A DNA stretch of 64,000 nucleotides, from NCBI GenBank assembly GCA_017962175.1, contig JAGCVU010000205.1, positions 26,103-90,102 on the forward strand, given 5' to 3'. Positions 16,847 to 25,515 of this stretch are shown piece by piece (the stretch's first letter is position 1; every line of letters begins with the position of its first letter). The notes below the pieces were generated by a model. The model ran no database searches, was not told the DNA's origin, and saw nothing but the letters and a program-made list of their open reading frames with translations. The position numbers were made by a program, and so were the translations under genes. The DNA is from Bacteroidales bacterium (GTDB lineage: Bacteria > Bacteroidota > Bacteroidia > Bacteroidales > UBA3824).

Positions 16847-19648
16847 TTATTTTTTTGGAGAACTGAGGGCAAGGCGGAAGCCACAATTCAAAGTACGAAT
16901 AAATCGATTGTGGTAACTATATATACGTTCAATAACACGCTCATCATTATCAAAAGAACCGCCACACAGAACTCCATTTACCGAATTATTAGTCAAATTA
17001 GAACACCACTCCCAAACATTACCAAACATATCGTACAAGCCTAAAACATTGGCTTCCATTTGTTTTACAGGATGAGTAATATCACGAGAATTCTTTGAAT
17101 ACCAAGCTACATCTTCTAATTTATCACTTCCACTGTATTTAAATTTTGGGCTAAATACACCACCACGTGCAGCATACGTCCATTCTGCCTTGGTCGGGAG
17201 TCGAAATATAAGACCTGTCAATTCATTTAATTTAATAATAAATTCCATACAATCGTACCAAGATGTCATTTCTACTGGATAATTATCACCAAATTTGAAT
17301 TGACTACAATTACTATCATTTCCCATTACAGCATTCCACAATCCTTGCGTAACTTGAATTTCGCAAATATAATAATCTTCTGTTATAGATACAGGATGAA
17401 TATCATTGTCATCATTATCTTCTTCTTCATCAGCCATATGAACAACCCCTTTCTCTATTATTACCATCTTAAAAGAATATTCTTTTTCATCAGGAGCTTT
17501 AAACTTAATCACTCCATCTGCTGGTATAATGCCTGTGCAACCAGTTTGAGATGCAAGCCAATCGTAGTACACTAAATGGGATGATTTTTCTTTATATTCA
17601 CCGTTCAACTTGTCATATATTTCTTTACCTGTAAAATTGTACATTTTTTTTAACAATTTCGACTTGTATGCAATTTCATATAAATCAGGAATACGTTTAA
17701 TGTACGCCAAACCATACAAGAACAACAAATCCTCATACACTGAAAGATCTTTTTCATTGATAAACAGCTCAAGAGGTGTTGCGTCTATGCATGATTGAGT
17801 ATAACCATCTAAACTATCACCTTCTGTTTTGATAATATTCTTGACATTATTAACATACACAGAATAATATGGTAGTATGCCTTCGACATTATTTTCCTTA
17901 AAAATTTGTTTATAAAACTGATCTTTAATAATATCATGAATTTTAAAACATCGTGTATTCCCTTTATCCATTGAATCTAAGACACATTTGTCAACAAGGG
18001 TATTTAAACAATCATCCACCGCAGTAACAAATCTCGGATTAGAATCATCAACATCAGACATAAATTGTCGAATTAACTTTGCGCTATAATAATCTGTCGG
18101 CCATATAACAAGTAATCGAACAATTTTTTGAGAACTCTCATCCAAAGAATCTAAGCGCATCAACAACGAGAGAAATTCACGAATTTTCTCGTATTGTCGA
18201 AACCACATTTTATGGTCTTCAAAACCATCACCAAGATATTTCCAAATGAAGTCAAACGAACGTGCCTCGCTTGCTTCTCGTAGGTAATAAGCCAGATGTT
18301 CAATCAATATTGGCAAATGACCAAGTTTGAGAAACAACTTCTTTAATTGCTCTCGAGAAAAAGAATACCTATTATCACCTTTTAAATATTTATTGAAAAT
18401 ATCTTCCAAAACAGAAAAATCGACTTTATCAGTTTCCAATTTCAGAGGATCGAAATGAACACGTGCCGATTTCATTTTTTCTCTTGAAACCACCAATATT
18501 TTCCAATTTTTCAACCTTTGATTATCACGCAAATTATCAAGTGCATTTTCAATTATATCATAATCAGCATGCTCGTTTATATCAATTATCAACAAATTAA
18601 ATTTGTTTCCATCTTTGGGATACATTTCTAATTTATCAATAATCACGTCGTATGTCATTTCGTCAATATTTAATGATATTGATGTAGGCACATCGTCACC
18701 AATAGCATGATAACCTATATTAAAAATTTTTGAATACGTTGCACTAATCTCACGATAATAATAGTAATTGATAAACAAACCTGTCTTTTGATTAAAGGCA
18801 TCGCTGTATATATTGACAAAAGATTCCGTTATAGTTGTTTTGCCACAACCGCCGACACCTATTAGGTTAACTATCTGATTATGTTCAAATAACCGCATGA
18901 TTTCTTTGGCTTCAATAGGTCTTGGCACAATGTCTTTACGAGTATCAAAAGACAAAATCGGCAGAGAAGTTACCTGAGTTTGTTCCGATTCAGTAAAAGA
19001 AGAATCATTGTGCTGATAATTAGACGTTGAATTAAGTTCATCTATACGCGACTTGATTTGATTTAGTAGTTCATCATAATCAAACTTTTCAAGTTTCGGA
19101 ACAGATCTGTCGTGAAAATATTTTGAAATCAAATGCAATTCTCTTTTAAACGCATCACGACCCAAATTAAGCACAAATTTATCAGCGTCGGTCAATTGGT
19201 CTGGATATTCAACCTCTTTATCTGCAAGTTCATCATAGTTTTTGTCAAGTATTTTATCTAATTTGCTTGTACGGATTTCATCTTTTAATCTATCTCTAAT
19301 ATCGTCCAAGTATATTGGGAAAATGCGTTTCTTATAGTCATTCGAATTATGAACAATATTATACCATTCGTACATACAATGCCACGAATTCAAATATTTT
19401 ATGCTGAATACGACAACGACAATGTCCCCTCTGCCGATTTCCTCTTCCGAATCCATCATTGGACGACGATAAGTGAACGTTGATTTGCCATTCACCTTAT
19501 AATCACGATAATCAATATTCGCTTTATCCAACCTTTCCCTGAGTTCCTCCACGGGCTTCTCCGATTCATTATCGACTTCATTATTGCCCGAATAAGAAAA
19601 ATATACAGGATGATTTGGATTTAAATATGTTTTCGTTTCCTCTGCCAT
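16847..19648 (-). CDS. TIR - STAND-like NTPase - FGE/C-type-lectin-like immune receptor
   Basis: The protein has 933 residues. A TIR domain spans about 12-120, with VYFSYS as the first strand and SIKYLNSWHCMYEW, whose Glu94 sits at the NADase catalytic position. A P-loop NTPase follows (GVGGCGKTT at 264-272, LLIIDI Walker B near 352-357), with a winged-helix-like region around 500-600. The C-terminus (about 705-930) is a formylglycine-generating-enzyme/sulfatase-modifying fold with RLPTKAEWTYAARGG, GNVWEWC, GGSF and CGFRLA. The FGE copper-binding cysteine pattern is not seen, so it is probably a ligand-binding lectin-like fold. The predicted role is a sensor-switch-NADase against phage. It is 12 bp downstream of the SLATT gene, in one operon. 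Confidence 0.87.
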   Translation of the reverse strand: MAEETKTYLNPNHPVYFSYSGNNEVDNESEKPVEELRERLDKANIDYRDYKVNGKSTFTYRRPMMDSEEEIGRGDIVVVVFSIKYLNSWHCMYEWYNIVHNSNDYKKRIFPIYLDDIRDRLKDEIRTSKLDKILDKNYDELADKEVEYPDQLTDADKFVLNLGRDAFKRELHLISKYFHDRSVPKLEKFDYDELLNQIKSRIDELNSTSNYQHNDSSFTESEQTQVTSLPILSFDTRKDIVPRPIEAKEIMRLFEHNQIVNLIGVGGCGKTTITESFVNIYSDAFNQKTGLFINYYYYREISATYSKIFNIGYHAIGDDVPTSISLNIDEMTYDVIIDKLEMYPKDGNKFNLLIIDINEHADYDIIENALDNLRDNQRLKNWKILVVSREKMKSARVHFDPLKLETDKVDFSVLEDIFNKYLKGDNRYSFSREQLKKLFLKLGHLPILIEHLAYYLREASEARSFDFIWKYLGDGFEDHKMWFRQYEKIREFLSLLMRLDSLDESSQKIVRLLVIWPTDYYSAKLIRQFMSDVDDSNPRFVTAVDDCLNTLVDKCVLDSMDKGNTRCFKIHDIIKDQFYKQIFKENNVEGILPYYSVYVNNVKNIIKTEGDSLDGYTQSCIDATPLELFINEKDLSVYEDLLFLYGLAYIKRIPDLYEIAYKSKLLKKMYNFTGKEIYDKLNGEYKEKSSHLVYYDWLASQTGCTGIIPADGVIKFKAPDEKEYSFKMVIIEKGVVHMADEEEDNDDNDIHPVSITEDYYICEIQVTQGLWNAVMGNDSNCSQFKFGDNYPVEMTSWYDCMEFIIKLNELTGLIFRLPTKAEWTYAARGGVFSPKFKYSGSDKLEDVAWYSKNSRDITHPVKQMEANVLGLYDMFGNVWEWCSNLTNNSVNGVLCGGSFDNDERVIERIYSYHNRFIRTLNCGFRLALSSPKK

Positions 19649-19660
19649 AGGTTATATCCT

Positions 19661-21820
19661 CTACTTCTTATCTTTGTCGTCATTATCTTTTTTATCACCC
19701 TTTCTGCCGAGTTTTCGTTCTATTATCTTATCCAACTGCTCTTCAAAATTGGCAAGGGCAATCTTGCGAGCGATAAAGTCATCAACGTCCTCAGCAATAA
19801 TGCCTTCTGTATTGTTAACAAACACAAGGTCTCGATAATCCAGTTTATTATTTGAATTATCACCATCGGACTTTTTATCGGCGAAATCGCCTTTTTGTAA
19901 TTTGAACTCTATGATTACAGCCTGAATATCGCGATAGTAGAAATGGCGGTTCAGCCAAAACTTATCGTTTTCAGCGATAAACGAAAGTTTATCTACCAGT
20001 TTTTTCTCCGACGAAGAAAGTTCTTCATCCTCGAAAGAGGAGTATTCTCCGTCAGAACGCACGTAATTGGATATTTCCTCAGTGAGCCTACGATAGCATT
20101 TATACCTGCCCGGACCATTCTTGTGGTGAACAGCAATCTCATTGACACGCTGCAAGAAATACGCTGTACGATCATTGATAGCGAAGTAATCTTCCATTGT
20201 TTCAAAATTTTCTATTTCATTGACAATCGCCTCCTGCAATTTATGCAAAAAGCCATCAGCTTCTTTGTTAATTCTTCTGATACGCGACAAGAACAAGCCT
20301 GTCTTATAATATACATTGTTAGAATTGAGGTGAAGAATCAGCTTAAAATCGCCTTCACCATTCTGGAATGCAGAGATTTCCTTGCTAATCTTGCCCAATA
20401 GTTTTTTGTCCAAATGCGATGCCTCAACTAAGTTGTCTATTTTTTTAAACATCTTATTGCAATTATCTTGAACAATGTTTTCACATTCCGCTTTTTGTTT
20501 GGTAATCCTATTATAAAGGTCGCACAACAAGTTTTTGCTTGTTTCGGCTTGTTTAATCAACTTCTTGTAATTGTCAAACAAACTTTTTAATCTTTCCGCA
20601 ACTTTTTTATTGACTTCGTCCTTATTATTCTCTGCTTCTTTTTGGTTCTTTGAAACTTCATTACAAAGGTTGTCCAACAATTCTTTGTAAGTATCAGCAA
20701 AACTAACAAGTTCCTTGATTTCGTCGAACAATTTCTTGAAACAATCAGAACAATTATTTTTTACTTTTTCCTTTAAAATCTGAATCTCATCAACATTGTC
20801 CAGAAATTCCTGATTTGATTCTGCGCTTTCTTCTATTTTTTTGAGATTATCAACTAACAAGTTGAAATATCCTATTCGTCGCTCAATTTCTTTTGAATAC
20901 TCGGTGTTAATGCTGTCAATTTCATTCAGAAATTCTTCCTTAAAATCCTCAATCTGTTTTTTTGAATTCGCCTTTTCTTCATCCATTTCTTTCTGATGCG
21001 TAACTTTCAATTCTTCCACATCTTTCTGATGCTTAGAATTTAAGGCTTCAATGTCGTTTTCATATTTAGCCCTTAACTCATCTATTGAAATATGCTGTGT
21101 GGATGTTGTTTCCCTGTGGGCGTTTTCTATGGTAACATTGGCAAATGCGAATGAAGTTAACGAAGGTGGATTTGGCAATTGAGGCTTAGGAGATTCAGAA
21201 CTTTCAGTACCGGCATCGTCATCATTATTGCCATCTTTTTGATTATCATTGTCTGCGTTTTGTGTCTTCTTTTCTGTCTTTTCATATTCTCCTGCTCCTA
21301 AACGGTATAGACAATACTCCCTTTTGAGCCGCTCCGACGCTTTACGATTCTTTATCCATTCTTCTCGGTACTGCATAAATTTATCAATACTTGTAAGCAC
21401 AACTACAAGCATAGTCAGCAATGCACAAACAATTCTATTATTAAACCATTTATCAGTGATAATAGCTTTTGCTTCGCCTTCCATTTTTATAGTTCCAAAA
21501 ACCTCATCAAAGTTTATCGCAAGCACTGCCGCAGAAATTGCACTAAGTACTATAATCCAAATCTGCATACGCTGATATATACTCTTCATTTTAGCAGACT
21601 TGTTGCTGAAAAACTCTCGTTGATCGCGCCATCGCTTGTCGATATAGCCTTCAACATCACCATTCTTAATGGCTTGTTCTCTTGCCTTGGCGCGATAAGC
21701 CTTTCGACCTATGCCGAGATAAAGTCCCAAGAAATTGAGATTACAATTCTCGGTTTCAAAGCCATTTCTTTGAGACTGTCGGCGAAGGCAAAAATAGCGG
21801 TTGAATAATTGAAATATCAT
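19661..21820 (-). CDS. SLATT/DUF4231 two-helix membrane protein with long coiled coil
   Basis: The protein has 719 residues. A SLATT/DUF4231 unit lies at about 62-180: RWRDQREFFSNKSAKMKSIY, two membrane helices (87-104 and 130-147), then YREEWIKNRKASERLKREY and LYRLGAGEY. A low-complexity acidic linker leads into a coiled coil of about 230 residues (250-480) and a helical C-terminal domain ending in a charged Lys/Asp tail. SLATT proteins are predicted pore-forming effectors of nucleotide-signalled immune systems. As the first gene of the operon before the TIR-STAND gene, it is probably the membrane-damaging effector or a scaffold. The link to TIR signalling is inferred. Confidence 0.82.
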   Translation of the reverse strand: MIFQLFNRYFCLRRQSQRNGFETENCNLNFLGLYLGIGRKAYRAKAREQAIKNGDVEGYIDKRWRDQREFFSNKSAKMKSIYQRMQIWIIVLSAISAAVLAINFDEVFGTIKMEGEAKAIITDKWFNNRIVCALLTMLVVVLTSIDKFMQYREEWIKNRKASERLKREYCLYRLGAGEYEKTEKKTQNADNDNQKDGNNDDDAGTESSESPKPQLPNPPSLTSFAFANVTIENAHRETTSTQHISIDELRAKYENDIEALNSKHQKDVEELKVTHQKEMDEEKANSKKQIEDFKEEFLNEIDSINTEYSKEIERRIGYFNLLVDNLKKIEESAESNQEFLDNVDEIQILKEKVKNNCSDCFKKLFDEIKELVSFADTYKELLDNLCNEVSKNQKEAENNKDEVNKKVAERLKSLFDNYKKLIKQAETSKNLLCDLYNRITKQKAECENIVQDNCNKMFKKIDNLVEASHLDKKLLGKISKEISAFQNGEGDFKLILHLNSNNVYYKTGLFLSRIRRINKEADGFLHKLQEAIVNEIENFETMEDYFAINDRTAYFLQRVNEIAVHHKNGPGRYKCYRRLTEEISNYVRSDGEYSSFEDEELSSSEKKLVDKLSFIAENDKFWLNRHFYYRDIQAVIIEFKLQKGDFADKKSDGDNSNNKLDYRDLVFVNNTEGIIAEDVDDFIARKIALANFEEQLDKIIERKLGRKGDKKDNDDKDKK

Positions 21821-21845
21821 ATCTTTGAGTTTTTAATATTACACC

Positions 21846-21875
21846 CAAAGATAAGAAAATATAATTATATATCAA
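21846..21875 (-). promoter_or_regulatory. Promoter for the SLATT-TIR operon
   Basis: On the minus strand, TTG (21873-21875) is followed by a 19-bp spacer and TATCTTTG (21846-21853), 26 bp before the start codon. It supports the two genes being one transcription unit. Confidence 0.6.
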
Positions 21876-21916
21876 GTATCTCACAACACTTTTTTTACCT
21901 TCCCCAAAAACAAAAA

Positions 21917-23071
21917 TTACATACTCTTCCCCTTCCTACTCCCGCTGTAAAGTTCAAAACACTCTAACTTGCACTCAATAGCACCGTTATAGAGTTTCAC
22001 CTTACGCGAAGGATGAAGTCCGAGATTTTTCAGTGCGCCGAGGTTTCCGCTCAGCACCCACACCTTGCTGTCGGTGTACGAAGCCTTCAGACGGTTGCCG
22101 ATATTCTTGTAAAACTCTGTCATCTCGGCGGCATCTTCCAGACGTTCGCCGTAGGGAGGATTCATTATCACAAATATATTGCGGAAAGGTTCTTCGTTTT
22201 TGAAGAAATCCATACGGTCAAAATCGATAAAATCTTCCACACCGGCCTTGTCGGCATTGCGTGAAGCGGCGTCGAGTGAAGCCGGGTCAATGTCGTAACC
22301 AATGATACGTGTGTTAGATTCACGTTTTACTGCATTCTTAGCCTCTTTTTTAAGTGCCGACCAAATCTCGTGGTCGTAATTGTTCCATTTTTCAAAAGCG
22401 AAATTGCGGAAAGTGCCCGGAGCTATGTTGCGAGCCATCAGACAGGCCTCAATCGGAAACGTTCCCGAACCGCACATAGGATCGAGAAGAGTCTGCTGAC
22501 CGTCCCAACCAGCTATTTTTAAAATTCCGGCAGCCATCACCTCGTTGAGCGGGGCAAAAGTCTGACGAACCTTGTATCCGCGTCGGCTCATAGGCACGCC
22601 GGTGCTGTCGAGCGATACGATACATTCGCTGTTGTAGATATGGAGGTTGAACCTGATGTCGGGATATTCGGTGTCCACATCGGGACGTTTGCCACGGCGA
22701 TCGCGAAAATAATCGCAGATGGCATCTTTCATTTTTAGCGATGCATATTTGCTGTGGGTAAACACAGTGCCGCTTACCACTGGATCGATAGCAAAGGTCT
22801 GATTTACTGAAAAATATTTTTCCCAATCGGTTTTGTATATTTGGTTGTAGAGAGCACGTTCGTCGGGAGCATTAAACTTGACAATTGGCACAAGCACTTT
22901 GAGGGCAGTTCTAAGCCAAAGATTGCATTTATAAAGCAATTCGGTGTCGCCACGAAACATTACAGCACGGTTCAACACACTAATATCCTTAGCGCCAAGG
23001 GCTTCAAGTTCGTCTTTAAGTACATTTTCCAATCCGAAAAATGTAGTTGCTGTAATATCAAATAGTTCCAT
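21917..23071 (-). CDS. THUMP-domain 23S rRNA guanine-N2 methyltransferase (RlmL-like)
   Basis: This 384-residue enzyme has an N-terminal THUMP domain (about 45-155) that grips RNA and a C-terminal class I SAM methyltransferase. LLDPMCGSGTFPIEA forms the SAM loop, YDIDPASLDAA binds the SAM ribose, and VIMNPPYGERL is the catalytic N-P-P-Y motif for amino-group methylation. It matches the first half of E. coli RlmL, which makes m2G2445, without the RlmK half. It is the first clearly chromosomal core gene right of the immune operon. Confidence 0.88.
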   Translation of the reverse strand: MELFDITATTFFGLENVLKDELEALGAKDISVLNRAVMFRGDTELLYKCNLWLRTALKVLVPIVKFNAPDERALYNQIYKTDWEKYFSVNQTFAIDPVVSGTVFTHSKYASLKMKDAICDYFRDRRGKRPDVDTEYPDIRFNLHIYNSECIVSLDSTGVPMSRRGYKVRQTFAPLNEVMAAGILKIAGWDGQQTLLDPMCGSGTFPIEACLMARNIAPGTFRNFAFEKWNNYDHEIWSALKKEAKNAVKRESNTRIIGYDIDPASLDAASRNADKAGVEDFIDFDRMDFFKNEEPFRNIFVIMNPPYGERLEDAAEMTEFYKNIGNRLKASYTDSKVWVLSGNLGALKNLGLHPSRKVKLYNGAIECKLECFELYSGSRKGKSM

Positions 23072-23077
23072 TATATT

Positions 23078-23524
23078 TTAGTCTAAATAATAAGTTTCGT
23101 TCACTACGTGTAGTTTGTCGCCTTCTTTGCGCACTTGATATTTTTTTAGAGGGTATTTTGAAGAGCCGCTCTGCACCGCACCTTGCAACAGTACGCTGTA
23201 TTGCGAATCGCAGTTTTTATCGGTGTCGGTATGATATAGACAGTGAGTTTTTTCGTTGTAAACCAATGCAGTATGATTGCGATTGGCAGGGCAAGCACGG
23301 TCGTAGGCGTAATATGTGGAGCAATCGAGATTATAAATAAAAATACCATTGTAACCACCTGTTACATAGCACCATCCTCCGGGATTTTGAAGAGCCGAAA
23401 ATCTTGCGTCGCCCAACGGAATATAGAAATCAACGCTCACAGCGGGCACAGGTTGCTCAGAATGTTCGCACGAAGCAAGCAGAAATCCAAAAAATACAAC
23501 TATATATAACAATTTAGTTTTCAC
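23078..23524 (-). CDS. Small secreted lipoprotein, hypothetical
   Basis: The protein has 148 residues with a lipoprotein signal (LLYIVVFFGFLLASCEHSEQ), so it should be lipidated at Cys19 and exported. The rest is strand-rich with YVTGGYNGIFIYNLDC and several cysteines, reminiscent of small Rieske-like or beta-sandwich lipoproteins common in Bacteroidota (CSTYYAYDRACP...). The CSTYYAYDRACP segment followed by a later C and H could bind metal, but I cannot confirm this. It lies 6 bp upstream of the RlmL-like gene and could be cotranscribed. Confidence 0.7.
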   Translation of the reverse strand: MKTKLLYIVVFFGFLLASCEHSEQPVPAVSVDFYIPLGDARFSALQNPGGWCYVTGGYNGIFIYNLDCSTYYAYDRACPANRNHTALVYNEKTHCLYHTDTDKNCDSQYSVLLQGAVQSGSSKYPLKKYQVRKEGDKLHVVNETYYLD

Positions 23525-23574
23525 AGCGTTTTATTTATTGTAATTTTGCTGCAAAATTATTAAATAAATTTCAG

Positions 23575-24711
23575 ATGAAGCCATTATACATAAAAACAAT
23601 ATTTTTAGCCCTAATAATTCTGATAACATCGCTCACAGTAGCCGAGGCGCAAGATTATGGAAAATTCTCGCCCTCTGCCGACATTGCTCCGAGCGGTAGT
23701 CAATACTCGCAAGACGGTTTTTTGATTGAAAAAGGCTTGTCGAACAAAAAGAAAAAGAAGCTCAGCAAAAAATACAAGAAGAAAAAAGCCAAGATGGAAA
23801 AAAAGAAGGTGAAAAAGGAGAAAAAAGCAGCCGAAAAAGCCGAAAAGAAAGCCATCAAGGACGCACAAAAAGCCGAAACAGAACTCGATGAAAACGGCGA
23901 ACCCAAACTTTCGAAAAAAGAGCAGAAAGCTCTGAAAAAGAAAGAGAAAGCCGAAGCCAAAGGCAAAGATGTAGAAGAAGAAGGCGGCGAAGAACTCGAC
24001 AAAGCCGCTCTTAAACAAAAGGCTAAAGAGGCAAAAGCCAAAGAGAAGGAAGAAAAAAAGAAGGCAAAAAAAGGCGGCACCACCGAACCCGAAGATGATG
24101 TGGTACAAGACCTCGATGCCGACTTCCGCTCCGAAGAAGAGTTTGTGAGCGAAGGCGAAAGTCTCGAATTTGAAAACGTAGACCGCACTCCCAAAAAGAA
24201 GATAGTGGTAGAAGAACCCGTGGAGGTGAACAAAAAAGCCGAAAAGAAAGAGGCAAAAGAAGTAAAGAAGGAAGCCAAGAAAAAGAAAAAAGATCTTTCG
24301 CCCGAAGAACTCGAAAAGCAGAAAAAAATCAAGAAAGCAACCAAAGAGTTTAAGAAACATGAAGGCGACGGACATATCGACCACGAGAAAAACGCCAAAC
24401 TACGTGAAAAACAGGCTAAAAAAGAACATAAGGCACAAGTAGAAGAAGATCGCAAAAAAGAACTGCGTTTGCGTGCATCGCAAGGTGGCGAACTGAAAAC
24501 CAAGGAGAAACGCGAACTTGAACGCGAACAGCGCAAACAACGCATTGCCGATGCCAAGCACTACAAAAAAGCCAAAAAGGCGCTTCTTCAGATTCAGGAC
24601 AACAAAACCATGAAAAAGATGAAAAAGCACCACAAGGAAACAGACAAAAAGATGAAAAACCAATACAAAAAGAAAAAGAAACGTCATATATTTAAAAACT
24701 TTTTTAAATAA
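23575..24711 (+). CDS. Very lysine-rich secreted protein
   Basis: This 378-residue protein has a signal peptide (ending near VAEAQ). After a short polar stretch, the mature protein is dominated by Lys, Glu and Ala runs such as KKKKKLSKKYKKKKAKMEKKK, with roughly a third Lys by eye, and it ends KKKKKRHIFKNFFK. It is almost certainly helical or disordered and strongly basic at both ends with acidic blocks in the middle. No enzyme motif is seen. Exported polycations might bind nucleic acid, LPS or teichoic-like polymers; the function is unknown. The codon pattern is regular and uninterrupted. Confidence 0.72.
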   Translation: MKPLYIKTIFLALIILITSLTVAEAQDYGKFSPSADIAPSGSQYSQDGFLIEKGLSNKKKKKLSKKYKKKKAKMEKKKVKKEKKAAEKAEKKAIKDAQKAETELDENGEPKLSKKEQKALKKKEKAEAKGKDVEEEGGEELDKAALKQKAKEAKAKEKEEKKKAKKGGTTEPEDDVVQDLDADFRSEEEFVSEGESLEFENVDRTPKKKIVVEEPVEVNKKAEKKEAKEVKKEAKKKKKDLSPEELEKQKKIKKATKEFKKHEGDGHIDHEKNAKLREKQAKKEHKAQVEEDRKKELRLRASQGGELKTKEKRELEREQRKQRIADAKHYKKAKKALLQIQDNKTMKKMKKHHKETDKKMKNQYKKKKKRHIFKNFFK

Positions 24712-24720
24712 TACTCAAAA

Positions 24721-25089
24721 ATGAACGGATCAGCATTTGCTTGTATAATGATTATCATCATTGCGGCATTTATAGCGGCAATGGTGTTTGTGCTCAAAAA
24801 AAACAAGTCGGACGACGAAGAGGAACACACTATAGAAAAACAAGACCTCAACGACTTTAGTGCCACGCTCAACCACATAACCCTTGAACGCGGAATGACT
24901 CCCGAGGAGAAACAACGCCGCGAAGAGGCTCGTGCCGCCGAGCAAAAACGTCTGCAAGAAATCAAATTCAAGAGCGACAACCCTATCAAGGAAATTCAAG
25001 CCAGAAACCATATGCGCAAGTCGCCTGCCGACGAATATTTTGAACGTATGAAACTGGCCGCAGCCGAGGTAATCAAACCCAAAAAATAA
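24721..25089 (+). CDS. Small single-pass membrane protein, hypothetical
   Basis: This 122-residue protein has an N-terminal membrane helix (FACIMIIIIAAFIAAMVFVL) followed by a charged cytoplasmic-type tail with an EEKQRREEARAAEQKRLQEIKF coiled coil. It starts 9 bp after the lysine-rich gene and shares its highly charged character, so the two are probably cotranscribed. I do not recognise a family. Confidence 0.68.
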   Translation: MNGSAFACIMIIIIAAFIAAMVFVLKKNKSDDEEEHTIEKQDLNDFSATLNHITLERGMTPEEKQRREEARAAEQKRLQEIKFKSDNPIKEIQARNHMRKSPADEYFERMKLAAAEVIKPKK

Positions 25090-25103
25090 CTATTATTGGG
25101 GGT

Positions 25104-25133
25104 TTTGATTATTAGGTATTATTTGTAACTTTG
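25104..25133 (+). promoter_or_regulatory. Promoter for rbfA
   Basis: TTTG at 25104-25107, an 18-bp spacer and TAACTTTG at 25126-25133 lie 22 bp before the rbfA ATG. This is a good Bacteroidota -33/-7 match. Confidence 0.62.
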
Positions 25134-25155
25134 CGGCGTTTCAAATTGATTTTAA

Positions 25156-25515
25156 ATGGACAGCACACGACAAAACAAAATCAGCCGTTTGGTTCAGAAA
25201 GAAGCGGCTTCATATTTCCTGACACATCAAACCGATTATCAGGGAGTTATAATTTCGGTTACTGAGGTTAGGGTAACACCCGACTTAGACGAGGCACGCA
25301 TTTTTGTCAGCATTTTCCCCACCGAAAAGCGCATTAAAACTATGGCAAAAATCAACGCAGACCTCAAGCAGATACGTTTTGAATTAGCAGCCAAAATGCG
25401 TCACCAATTGCGACGTATTCCAAACTTGCTATTCATTACCGACGAATCGCTCGACTATGCCGAACGAATCACATCTCTGTTAAACAAAGACAAAAACCTT
25501 AACCCCGAACAATAA
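25156..25515 (+). CDS. rbfA: 30S ribosome-binding factor A
   Basis: This 119-residue protein binds the 30S subunit late in maturation, near the 5' end of 16S rRNA. It starts with the typical STRQNKISRLVQKEAASYFL and has the KH-like VTEVRVTPDLDEARIFVSIFP core and the ELAAKMRHQLRRIPNLLFITDESLDYAERI end. Its stop codon overlaps the ATG of the next methyltransferase gene by 1 bp, so translation is probably coupled. Confidence 0.93.
   Translation: MDSTRQNKISRLVQKEAASYFLTHQTDYQGVIISVTEVRVTPDLDEARIFVSIFPTEKRIKTMAKINADLKQIRFELAAKMRHQLRRIPNLLFITDESLDYAERITSLLNKDKNLNPEQ

Noticed and set aside
16847..17560. Active diversity-generating retroelement target
   Set aside because: No reverse transcriptase, template repeat or AAY-rich variable segment is visible, so only the fold similarity remains.
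23611..24557. Long open frames on the minus strand opposite the lysine-rich gene
   Set aside because: They translate into Phe/Leu- or Ser/Phe-rich low-complexity proteins that mirror the AAA/GAA/AAG codons of the plus gene. The plus frame has a signal peptide and a regular structure.
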